A DNA stretch of 7,769 nucleotides, from positions 1 through 7,769 of the forward strand of contig DJTQ01000229.1 in the NCBI GenBank assembly GCA_002439285.1. The letters are read 5' to 3'. Made by a program: the position numbers and the translations under genes. Position 1 is the first letter of the stretch; each line of letters opens with the position of its first letter. This document shows, one piece after another, positions 1 to 6,431 of the stretch. The notes beneath the pieces are model-generated. The model worked only from the letters and a program-made list of their open reading frames with translations. It ran no database searches and was not told where the DNA came from. The stretch comes from Paenibacillaceae bacterium UBA6304. GTDB taxonomy: Bacteria > Bacillota > Bacilli > Paenibacillales > Paenibacillaceae.

Positions 1-126
1 GATATCGAGAAAGAAAACTCCGGAAGCCACATCAGAACTTTATCAGAACGCTATGAAGGTATTCTTACATGGAATAGCGGATCAATGACAAAACGAATGT
101 ACAGTATAAATATAGAAATATTTTGA
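1..126 (+). CDS. Possible 3' end of an upstream gene (partial)
   Basis: Frame 1 is open from the first base to a TGA at 124-126, giving 41 codons with no start in view. The fragment contains the stretch HIRTLSERYEG followed by a short beta-like tail ending in SINIEIF. The pattern of a helix ending in ERY-G and then alternating hydrophobic residues resembles the extreme C-terminus of GHKL-type histidine kinase ATPase domains, but the piece is too short to assign. The frame could be open by chance. If real, it ends 56 bp before the MFS exporter, so that gene's promoter would lie partly inside it. Confidence 0.4.
   Translation, partial: DIEKENSGSHIRTLSERYEGILTWNSGSMTKRMYSINIEIF
105..110 (+). 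promoter_or_regulatory. Weak candidate -10 box for the first MFS exporter
   Basis: TATAAA sits about 73 bp upstream of the start codon at 183 in an AT-rich stretch. An ATGACA at 85-90 could be a -35, but the 14-bp spacer is short, so the assignment is weak. Confidence 0.25.
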
Positions 127-182
127 TCAACCTCCCATTATACCAGGCTGATCCTTATGCAGAATACAGGAGGAAATATTAG

Positions 183-1385
183 ATGTCACTATTATTAAGA
201 AGCAGGGGAGCTATGCTCCTTCTTATGTTGAATATCTTTCTCGTCTTTACTGGAATAGGCCTCGTAGTTCCTATTATGCCCAGTTATATGGACGAGCTTC
301 ATATCAGCGGGAGTATGGTAGGACTGCTCGTTGCGGCCTTCTCTCTCACGCAGTTGTTATTCTCTCCTTTTGCCGGCAGGTTGTCCGACACTTGGGGCCG
401 GAAGAAAATCATTATTGCGGGCATGATTGTCTTTGCGCTTTCCGAATGGTTGTTTGGAGCTGTCAGTTCACCGGTACTCCTGTTCGCCGCGAGAATGTTT
501 GGGGGGATCGGCGCTGCGCTGATCATGCCAGCCGTCATGGCCTATGCCGCGGATGTGACGTCCAATGAAGAGCGGGCCAGAGGAATGGGCTTCATCAATG
601 CTGCAATTACTACAGGTTTTATTATAGGCCCTGGGATCGGGGGATATATTGCGGAATTTGGCATCCGCGTTCCATTCTATGCTGCTGCGGTAGCTGGTGC
701 GATCGCTGCGGTGCTTACGCTGTTCATTTTGCCTGAATCGTTGACGGAGCAACAGCGCGCGGAATCCCGTGCAAATCCCGGAGAGAAGCAAAGTCTTATT
801 ACGCAATTATTGAATTCCGGACGGGAACGCTACTTTTTCAATTTGATTATCGTATTTGTACTGGCTTTCGGATTAGCTAACTACGAAACGGTGTTCGGCT
901 TGTTCGTAGATCATAAATTCGGCTTTACGCCTAAGGATATCGCCTTTATCATTACGTTCGGTTCCATTTCGGGGGCCGTCGTGCAGGTCACGGTATTCGG
1001 ATGGATTCTGAACCGCTTCGGGGAAAAGAGAGTAATATCCATCTGCCTGATGTTGTCCGGATTGTTCGTCATGCTGACGTTATTCGTGTCCAGTTACTGG
1101 TTGATCGTCGTGGTCACGTTCATTCTATTCTTGTCGATTGATATTTTGCGCCCGGCTGTGGGTACGCAGTTGTCCAAAATGGCCGGGGATCAGCAAGGTT
1201 ATGTGGCAGGGTTAAACTCGGCTTATACCAGCCTGGGCAATATTGCCGGACCGATCGTCGCGGGCTTCCTGTTTGATATTGACATTAATTTTCCATACGT
1301 GGCCGCGTCGCTTGTCTTGCTCCTTTGTTTTGCGCTTTCCTTAAGAACCGGTAAGGATCGCGGTGTATCAGCGGGAAGTCGGTAA
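183..1385 (+). CDS. MFS drug:H+ antiporter-type efflux transporter (12 TMS)
   Basis: This 400-residue protein is an integral membrane exporter of the major facilitator superfamily, in the TetA/NorA/Bmr-like group that exchanges small hydrophobic compounds for protons. TM1 carries GIGLVVPIMPSY, typical of this group. The cytoplasmic motif A reads GRLSDTWGRKK (about 65-75), Arg104 in RMFGGIG is the motif B arginine, and GFIIGPGIGGYIAEFG (145-160) is antiporter motif C. A charged cytoplasmic loop at about 186-210 separates two six-helix halves. Length is normal for the family. The ATG at 183 is supported by AGGAGG at 168-173 with a 9-bp gap. A terminator lies 55 bp downstream, so the gene is probably a single transcription unit. 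The substrate cannot be read from sequence; drug or toxic metabolite efflux is family knowledge. Confidence 0.93.
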   Translation: MSLLLRSRGAMLLLMLNIFLVFTGIGLVVPIMPSYMDELHISGSMVGLLVAAFSLTQLLFSPFAGRLSDTWGRKKIIIAGMIVFALSEWLFGAVSSPVLLFAARMFGGIGAALIMPAVMAYAADVTSNEERARGMGFINAAITTGFIIGPGIGGYIAEFGIRVPFYAAAVAGAIAAVLTLFILPESLTEQQRAESRANPGEKQSLITQLLNSGRERYFFNLIIVFVLAFGLANYETVFGLFVDHKFGFTPKDIAFIITFGSISGAVVQVTVFGWILNRFGEKRVISICLMLSGLFVMLTLFVSSYWLIVVVTFILFLSIDILRPAVGTQLSKMAGDQQGYVAGLNSAYTSLGNIAGPIVAGFLFDIDINFPYVAASLVLLLCFALSLRTGKDRGVSAGSR

Positions 1386-1440
1386 CTCAGAAAAATTAAC
1401 TAAAGGTAGATCAAGATGTCCAACGAATACGATCCGCCCC

Positions 1441-1468
1441 AAAAAAGGTGCCCATGGGCGCCTTTTTT
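1441..1468. terminator. Intrinsic (bidirectional) terminator after the MFS exporter
   Basis: A 13-bp inverted repeat with a 2-nt centre: A6 plus GGTGCCC at 1441-1453 pairs with GGGCGCC plus T6 at 1456-1468, with a single T:G wobble. The plus strand continues to seven T (1463-1469), and the minus strand has a matching run of six. It ends the exporter transcript and separates it from the regulator downstream. It could also stop leftward transcripts. Confidence 0.92.
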
Positions 1469-1499
1469 TGTGTGGAGTATGCTTTTACATCGACGTTTA

Positions 1500-1505
1500 T
1501 ATAAT
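1500..1505 (+). promoter_or_regulatory. Candidate -10 box for the winged-helix regulator
   Basis: A perfect TATAAT lies 67 bp upstream of the ATG at 1573, just after the terminator. No recognisable TTGACA-like -35 is found 16-18 bp upstream, so the promoter may be weak or activator-dependent. Confidence 0.4.
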
Positions 1506-1560
1506 CAATAGCCCTATTATGTATTAAAATGAATATCAACGGAATGTGCTTATTATCGAG

Positions 1561-1568
1561 AAAGGAAG
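1561..1568 (+). promoter_or_regulatory. Ribosome binding site that fixes the regulator start at 1573
   Basis: AAAGGAAG precedes the tandem ATG ATG at 1573-1578 with about 6 bp between AGGA and the first ATG. The in-frame GTG at 1546 has no such site, so translation should begin at 1573. Confidence 0.7.
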
Positions 1569-1572
1569 AACC

Positions 1573-2742
1573 ATGATGGCACAACTGATTTTCGATCCGG
1601 TTGGGTATACGGTAACAGAAGGGACGGAAAGTGTGGAATTGCTGTCCAAAGAATTTGCCTTGCTGCAGTTTCTTTATGAACACCAGGGGCAGGCATTTTC
1701 GCGCGAGCAATTGCTGGACCGGGTTTGGGTACTGGAATACCCGGTAGAGCGGACGGTCGATGACCATATTTATCGTCTGCGCAAAAAGATCCATCGCTGG
1801 GTGCATATCCATATCAACACGATTCGGGGGTACGGCTACAGTCTGATCATGACTGAACCTAAGGGTGTGGATAATCCGTCCATACGCGATGAAGAGATTC
1901 AGACTGCGGTGCGGGGGCTATTTGAAAAATACCATTTGCTCGGTCAGGGGAAATCGATTATGGCATTGGCGGCTCAACACGAAGTTCTGGGATTTGAGGT
2001 CGATGCTTTTTACCGGAGGTACATCCGATTTCTGCAAGCTGACATCAGATGGTTTATGGAGACTGGCGAACTTCAGCCTGGAGAACGGCTATATGGATTA
2101 CTCCTAATTTTATCGGCAATAACGCCCGATTCCGCCCGGGTACTCGGTTACTGCGAAGCGGCGCTAAGACAAGGCTTAATGCCTCCCGAGCAGCACAGGG
2201 AAATGGAAGTCCTAAACATTCTGGAGGTTTATGCCGAAGCCGGACAGCCCGAGAAGGCGATCGAGCGCTTTGAGCATACCCGGCGGGTGGTAGAACATGA
2301 CAGGTTGACTGGCTTCGTTATGCCCGTTGCATTGATGGAAATGTACGTCCACTTGGCTGCCGGAAACTGGAACGAAGCCGACCGGACTTCAGCCAGATTG
2401 GAGCGGTTGCTTGAGAAAGAGCCTTACATTAGAGAGATAGGCAGGTTTCACGTATTAAGGGGACTGCGGCTTCTCTCGGAAGGCAGGGAACGGGAAGCGG
2501 AAAAGAGCTTGGATGAGGGCCTGAACGTGCTGAGAATGTCTCAACACATGCCACTATATCTAGGTGCGATCAACCAGATTCATCTGTTTTTGCGACGGAG
2601 TTGCCCGGAAAGTTCATTAGTGCGTAAGTATGCCTGCTTATTCGAGTCGGTCGAGAAGGAGTTTCATCTCTTAACGCTTCGCCCCGCCATGGAGCGATCC
2701 ATTATGGAACTTCTAGGTGAGGAAATAGATGTAAAGGAGTAA
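1573..2742 (+). CDS. Winged-helix (OmpR-type) regulator with helical TPR-like C-terminal half, no receiver domain
   Basis: This 389-residue protein is a predicted cytoplasmic DNA-binding regulator. Residues about 12-93 form an OmpR/PhoB-type winged helix (Trans_reg_C): LLSKEFALLQFL is the first helix region, ERTVDDHIYRLRKKI (59-73) the recognition helix, and INTIRGYGYSL (81-91) the wing hairpin. There is no N-terminal receiver domain, so it is not a classical response regulator. Residues about 105-380 are helical, with repeat-like segments such as LNILEVYAEAGQPEKAIERFE (about 214-234), MYVHLAAGNWNEADRTSARLE and LRGLRLLSEGREREAEKSLDEGL. These are TPR-like and recall the architecture of SARP/BTAD or TPR-sensor regulators. 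It lies between two MFS exporter genes and ends 106 bp before the second, which is a likely target. The ligand or partner sensed by the helical part is unknown. Confidence 0.85.
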   Translation: MMAQLIFDPVGYTVTEGTESVELLSKEFALLQFLYEHQGQAFSREQLLDRVWVLEYPVERTVDDHIYRLRKKIHRWVHIHINTIRGYGYSLIMTEPKGVDNPSIRDEEIQTAVRGLFEKYHLLGQGKSIMALAAQHEVLGFEVDAFYRRYIRFLQADIRWFMETGELQPGERLYGLLLILSAITPDSARVLGYCEAALRQGLMPPEQHREMEVLNILEVYAEAGQPEKAIERFEHTRRVVEHDRLTGFVMPVALMEMYVHLAAGNWNEADRTSARLERLLEKEPYIREIGRFHVLRGLRLLSEGREREAEKSLDEGLNVLRMSQHMPLYLGAINQIHLFLRRSCPESSLVRKYACLFESVEKEFHLLTLRPAMERSIMELLGEEIDVKE

Positions 2743-2767
2743 TCTAATCTCGAATTTCTTCATCTTG

Positions 2768-2785
2768 TCTGACAATCCTCTGACA
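2768..2785. repeat. Tandem TCTGACA direct repeat, 11-bp period, possible operator
   Basis: TCTGACAATC starts at 2768 and TCTGACATTC at 2779, so two 7-bp identical cores are spaced 11 bp, about one helical turn. OmpR-type winged-helix proteins commonly bind tandem direct repeats with this spacing, and such a protein is encoded immediately upstream. The site is about 63 bp before the MFS_3 exporter start. Function is inferred. Confidence 0.4.
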
Positions 2786-2848
2786 TTCATCGGTTAATCT
2801 GCAAGGAGAAGAAAGAAATCGATAGATGAAGGATGGAGGAACTCATAA

Positions 2849-4141
2849 ATGGCATCAGTAATCCGCTCTGCGTTGTGGTCGATCCGCAACTACCGGAGCA
2901 TGTTTTCCGCCTACGCGCTCGCCTCGTTCGGCGACTGGTTCGATGCGCTGGCGATCCAGGTTTTGGTCGTTTACCGCTGGGGCATCGACCCGTTTTTGAT
3001 CGCGCTTATTCCGGTATGTATGGCGCTGCCGTCCGTTTTGTTCAGCTCCTTTGCGGGTACGCTGGCAGACCGGGTACAACAGGCCAAGCTGATGATTTTT
3101 TGCGATCTGCTGACCGTACTCATGACGGTCGGTGTGTTGTTCGCTCCGAATTTTGCGTGGCTCCTGCCGCTGCTGGCCTTGCGGGCCCTGGCCGGCGTAT
3201 TTCATGTGCCGGCTCAGCAGGCGCTGACCCGCCGGGTCGTTCCGGCCGATTTGTTGCTTCAGGCAACATCCTATAACGGCCTGGTTAGTCAAGGATCGAA
3301 GGTAGCCGGCCCGCTGCTTGGTGCGGTAACGCTCGCTGCATTATCTCCGCAAGCCTGTATTCTGATCAACATGGGTGCGAGACTGTTGTCCGCTCTGTTG
3401 TTGCTGAGGTTATGGCTCGTACCTCGAAATTCTGCGGTACAAGAGGAGAAGACGGAGAAAGGAAAGACCCCGAAACAAAGTTTCTGGAGCGAGTGGAAAG
3501 AAGGCTGGGCATTTCTTTGGCACCGTAAAGTAGTGTTCCATACCGTGATATTCGGTTTCATAGGGTTGGCGGCGATTTTGATGGTGGATTATCAGTTCCC
3601 TACCCTGTTTAAGTCCATTTCGCCTTATAACGAAGCGTTGACCGGCCAGGTGGTTGCCGCGATCGGAGCCGGGGCTGTAGGCGTGATTATTATATTGAAC
3701 CGGCTAGGCAAGATTAACTATGGCTGGGGGCTCGGCGGGGGCTGTGGATTGATCGGCCTCGGCGTCGCCTTGTTGGGCTTATGCCCTCCGGGGAGCCATC
3801 TTCTTTGGCTGCTGGGGTTTGGACTGTTGATCGGAGTCGGCAACGGGATGTATATTTTGACCCAGAATTATATATTGCAAAAGGAGACCTCGCCGGAGAT
3901 CGTCGGACGCGTGTTCGGCATTCAGAATACGATGAACAGCATCGTGATGCTGACTGCACCGCTTGTTGGGGGTCTGTTAATCCGTGCGGTTTCTGTCGGA
4001 ACGGCCTTCATGTCAATCGGTGTGGCAATGATTTTTATTGGCTTGCTCGGGGGATTATTGCGTCGTCTGCTGTGGCCTCAAACGGAAGAAACCGCATCAG
4101 GCTCCTCCGGATCCGAACCCGCTACGATAAACCAGAACTAA
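2849..4141 (+). CDS. MFS exporter of the MFS_3/DHA3 type (EntS/Mef-like)
   Basis: This 430-residue membrane protein belongs to a different MFS branch from the first exporter. The N-terminus NYRSMFSAYALASFGDWFDALAIQVL matches the MFS_3 pattern in which a short amphipathic lead is followed by a helix with GDW. Motif A is FAGTLADRVQQAK (about 68-80), and VPADLLLQATSYNGLVSQGSKVAGPLLG (131-158) is the conserved loop and helix region of this branch, which includes macrolide exporters and siderophore exporters such as EntS. A charged loop at 192-222 separates the halves. A low-complexity hydrophilic C-tail follows residue 410. GGAGGA at 2835-2840 lies 8 bp before the ATG. It probably exports a small molecule; the substrate is unknown. 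It may be co-transcribed with, or controlled by, the winged-helix regulator upstream. No clear terminator follows it. Confidence 0.92.
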   Translation: MASVIRSALWSIRNYRSMFSAYALASFGDWFDALAIQVLVVYRWGIDPFLIALIPVCMALPSVLFSSFAGTLADRVQQAKLMIFCDLLTVLMTVGVLFAPNFAWLLPLLALRALAGVFHVPAQQALTRRVVPADLLLQATSYNGLVSQGSKVAGPLLGAVTLAALSPQACILINMGARLLSALLLLRLWLVPRNSAVQEEKTEKGKTPKQSFWSEWKEGWAFLWHRKVVFHTVIFGFIGLAAILMVDYQFPTLFKSISPYNEALTGQVVAAIGAGAVGVIIILNRLGKINYGWGLGGGCGLIGLGVALLGLCPPGSHLLWLLGFGLLIGVGNGMYILTQNYILQKETSPEIVGRVFGIQNTMNSIVMLTAPLVGGLLIRAVSVGTAFMSIGVAMIFIGLLGGLLRRLLWPQTEETASGSSGSEPATINQN

Positions 4142-4161
4142 CTCGGAAATTCATGATATTT

Positions 4162-4189
4162 TTGCCAATTCCAAGCAGGGATTTATGAA
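4162..4189 (+). promoter_or_regulatory. Candidate sigma-A promoter for the histidine kinase
   Basis: TTGCCA (4162-4167) and TATGAA (4184-4189) are separated by 16 bp and lie about 59 bp before the GTG start. Both boxes match the consensus only partly. As no terminator is visible after the MFS_3 gene, readthrough from upstream is also possible. Confidence 0.3.
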
Positions 4190-4247
4190 AGTTACAGGGA
4201 ATAATTAGAAATTAAAGCCAAATCTGCGATTTGAAGGAGTAAGTGAA

Positions 4248-5720
4248 GTGCGGATTATTTATATTCTAATGTTCCTGTCGTTGTGGTCCTTGGGGCTGTT
4301 TATTTTACTGCACCGAACCAGGTCCAATCTTTGGATTGGATTAACCATCCTGCTTGGGGGTTCGGCCAGCTACGCGTTCAGTATGCATTTGTCGATTATG
4401 CCGGTGTTTGCGGATGCCTCATGGATGCCTCAGTTTCTTAGCCGGCTACTGTACTTATCAACGGTGGTCGGAATGAACATCTACTTCTTTGTTTTGCCTT
4501 ACGTATTTAGCATGGGCGGATTATGGCTTAACGAGAAAATGTCTTCCTACTGGAAATGGGGTTTGACGGGGCTACTCTTTTCAGGGATGGTGCTGCTGCT
4601 CGGAACCCATTTGCGGAGCGGTCCCTGGAACATCTTTGAGATCGGCTGGTTCCGGTGGTGGGACGGACTTTTCATTGCGCTTGGATGCTTTTTTTATTTG
4701 CTGGCTTATTTCAGTGAAAAAAACGAATTAAGAAGGCACAGCCAACGGAGGACGCTGTTGTTTCCCCTAGTGATGATCTGGGCATTTATGTCGGATTATG
4801 TAGGTTTTGATCATTTGGAACTGGGGTGGTGGTCTTTCAACCTGAGGAGCAACGGAATGTGGCAAGCGAATTTTATCGTGATTCTCAGCACGGTGGCTGT
4901 TGTGCTATTCTTTACGATCCGTTACGGATTTCTCGGCATCAAGCTGCGAATCGAGCGGGAAAGAATTGATTATTCCATCCGTACCCTTACGATGGGCGTG
5001 TCCATTCTGAATCATTCCATCAAGAACGAGATTCAAAAAATAGATTATCTGGCCGAGAAAAGCAGGACCTTGCTCTCGACGGGGCAGTCGGAGAAGGCTG
5101 TTCAAACGATCGGTCAAGTCCATGGGCTGACAGCCCATCTGCTTCATATGGTAAACCGGATCAAGGAAAAAGCGGAGGATGTGGTGCTGGATGAAAAGGA
5201 GCATGAGGTCCGGAGGCTGCTGGATGACGTTATAGCTTCCAGTGGAACGTTTACGGAGAATGGTACGATCACTTTGTCCGTTGCCTATGGAGTCGAGGGG
5301 GTATTGACCTGCGATGCGGTACATATCAGGGAGACTCTTTCAAACCTGATTCGCAATGCTATCGATGCTATGCCGCCCAGCGGCGGAGCAGTAGAGCTGT
5401 ATACCTCGGCTATCCGGAAGGAATTCATAATCGAGGTCAGAGATAATGGAGTCGGCATACCCCCGGAACATCTGGCAAAAATCTTCGAACCGTTCTTTAC
5501 CACCAAGAAAAACGCGCTCAATTATGGGCTTGGACTTTCCTATTGCAGGAGCGTGATGTCCAAACACGGAGGCAAACTTTCCGTGGCAGAGACCGAACCC
5601 GGCAAAGGAACCACGATCATGCTTCATTTTCCAAAATACAAATTTAAACCGGAATCTCCGGCGCCAAGCCTCAATTTTTCGAGGGAGCACCGACGATTGG
5701 ACCCATTTAATCCATCTTAA
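4248..5720 (+). CDS. Membrane sensor histidine kinase with seven predicted TM segments
   Basis: This 490-residue sensor kinase starts at GTG 4248, with AAGGAG at 4234-4239 placed 8 bp upstream. The N-terminal half holds about seven hydrophobic helices (near 3-21, 29-49, 66-90, 103-120, 137-155, 169-187, 208-228) with only short loops, so the signal is probably sensed in or at the membrane. The phosphoacceptor is likely His256 in ILNHSIKNEI, followed by a helical dimerisation stretch to about 310. The ATPase domain shows an N box with Asn370 (NLIRNAIDAM), G1 DNGVGIP (399-405), an F box FEPFFTTK (413-420), G2 GLGLSY (427-432) and G3 GKGTT (452-456). All catalytic motifs appear intact. A 30-residue hydrophilic tail follows the last strand. 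Its 3' end overlaps the convergent response regulator by 14 bp; that protein is the likely phosphotransfer partner. Confidence 0.9.
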   Translation: MRIIYILMFLSLWSLGLFILLHRTRSNLWIGLTILLGGSASYAFSMHLSIMPVFADASWMPQFLSRLLYLSTVVGMNIYFFVLPYVFSMGGLWLNEKMSSYWKWGLTGLLFSGMVLLLGTHLRSGPWNIFEIGWFRWWDGLFIALGCFFYLLAYFSEKNELRRHSQRRTLLFPLVMIWAFMSDYVGFDHLELGWWSFNLRSNGMWQANFIVILSTVAVVLFFTIRYGFLGIKLRIERERIDYSIRTLTMGVSILNHSIKNEIQKIDYLAEKSRTLLSTGQSEKAVQTIGQVHGLTAHLLHMVNRIKEKAEDVVLDEKEHEVRRLLDDVIASSGTFTENGTITLSVAYGVEGVLTCDAVHIRETLSNLIRNAIDAMPPSGGAVELYTSAIRKEFIIEVRDNGVGIPPEHLAKIFEPFFTTKKNALNYGLGLSYCRSVMSKHGGKLSVAETEPGKGTTIMLHFPKYKFKPESPAPSLNFSREHRRLDPFNPS

Positions 5721-6294
5721 AATGGCTGAGCTTATTTTTGATGCTGCGCAGCTGGGTTTTGATCGTATTGGTCGATTTGTGCAGGCGTTCGGAAATTTCC
5801 CGTTTGCTCAGTCCGCTCCGGCGCAGTTCAAACACCTCCCGTTCAGTCGGCGATAATTCCATCAGTTGAACTTCGCTCCGCATCGCCCGGGCGGCATCGG
5901 GATGAATGGAAGCCCGGCCGCTATTGGCCTCGCGGATCGCATGCAGGATATCCCGGTAGCTTGATTTGTTTATGTAATTCATGGCGCCAAGCCGGAAAGA
6001 CTTCATAATCACTTCGGCTTCGGTGATGGAAGTCAGCATGATAATCTTTACGGAGCGGTTTCGTTCCTGGTGCAAAATTTGTTCGGCGGCATCCAGTCCG
6101 TCCAAATTGTTGCCGGTTAGGTTAATGTCCATCAGAATCACGTCCAGATCCTGATTCGAAGCCAGCTCAATGGCTTCCTCTTTGGTTGCGGCGACCCCGG
6201 CCACTATAATGTCAGGCTCGTCTGCTAAATCCCCACTGATATTTTCCCGCCAAAAGGAATCGTCCTCCACCAGCATGACCCGAATTAGCTCCAT
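5707..6294 (-). CDS. NarL/LuxR-family response regulator
   Basis: This 195-residue two-component response regulator has a receiver domain at about 4-120. It shows an acidic pocket D11/D12, phosphoacceptor Asp56 in VILMDINLTG, Thr88 in IIMLTS and Lys110 in NYINKSS, all the residues needed for phosphorylation. A LuxR/GerE-type helix-turn-helix follows at about 146-193: LSPTEREVFELRRSGLSKREI, then the recognition region STNTIKTQLRSIKNKL. Length is close to the usual 200-220 residues. The ATG at 6294 is preceded on the minus strand by GGAGGGG (6304-6310) with a 9-bp gap. It converges on the histidine kinase (14-bp overlap) and is transcribed divergently from the tail genes, across an intergenic region holding a double palindromic site it may bind. 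Phosphorylation by the neighbouring kinase is inferred from proximity. Confidence 0.94.
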   Translation of the reverse strand: MELIRVMLVEDDSFWRENISGDLADEPDIIVAGVAATKEEAIELASNQDLDVILMDINLTGNNLDGLDAAEQILHQERNRSVKIIMLTSITEAEVIMKSFRLGAMNYINKSSYRDILHAIREANSGRASIHPDAARAMRSEVQLMELSPTEREVFELRRSGLSKREISERLHKSTNTIKTQLRSIKNKLSHFKMD

Positions 6295-6339
6295 GAATAT
6301 AAACCCCTCCGCATCTTACAAATGTTTACAATTAAATCC

Positions 6340-6345
6340 AGTATA
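6340..6345 (-). promoter_or_regulatory. Candidate -10 box for the response regulator
   Basis: On the minus strand this reads TATACT, five of six consensus bases, about 46 bp upstream of the ATG. The sequence 17 bp further upstream (TACCTT on the minus strand) is not a -35 match and overlaps the edge of the 6367-6410 palindrome by two bases. An activator-dependent promoter fits this arrangement. Confidence 0.5.
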
Positions 6346-6366
6346 TCAGCGAAAGTAACAAAAAGG

Positions 6367-6410
6367 TAGGATGAACCTTCTTCACCCCCAGGTGAAGAAA
6401 GTTCATCCTA
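6367..6410. promoter_or_regulatory. Long palindrome with two tandem dimer-type sites; probable divergent operator
   Basis: Two 20-bp arms (6367-6386 and 6391-6410) are inverted repeats with one mismatch (C6377/A6400) around a 4-bp centre. Each arm itself contains a smaller inverted repeat: GATGAA-N5-TTCACC (6370-6386, centre 6378) and GGTGAA-N5-TTCATC (6391-6407, centre 6399). The two are 21 bp apart, about two helical turns, so two bound dimers would sit on one face of the DNA. The element lies exactly midway between the two divergent -10 boxes. The adjacent response regulator is the obvious candidate protein. An alternative reading is a hairpin on the minus strand followed by CC and five T, which would act as an intrinsic terminator or attenuator for leftward transcripts. 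Confidence 0.75.
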
Positions 6411-6431
6411 TTCGTCGTTTCACGCCCGGCC

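Noticed and set aside
49..79. Inverted repeat CGCTAT / ATAGCG with a 19-nt gap upstream of the first exporter.
   Set aside because: The arms are only 6 bp and widely separated, and they fall in the possible coding tail at 1-126.
1546..1572. In-frame GTG start for the winged-helix regulator, adding nine residues.
   Set aside because: It has no suitable ribosome binding site, while ATG 1573 is preceded by AAAGGAAG and the added residues are not part of the winged-helix fold.
1411..1812. Minus-strand open frame spanning the terminator and the regulator's 5' end.
   Set aside because: It crosses an intrinsic terminator with T runs on both strands and lies antisense to a clear winged-helix domain.
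2833..3276. Second open frame overlapping the start of the MFS_3 gene.
   Set aside because: Its product is Arg/Gly-rich without a recognisable domain, whereas the overlapping frame from 2849 encodes a clear full-length transporter with its own ribosome binding site.
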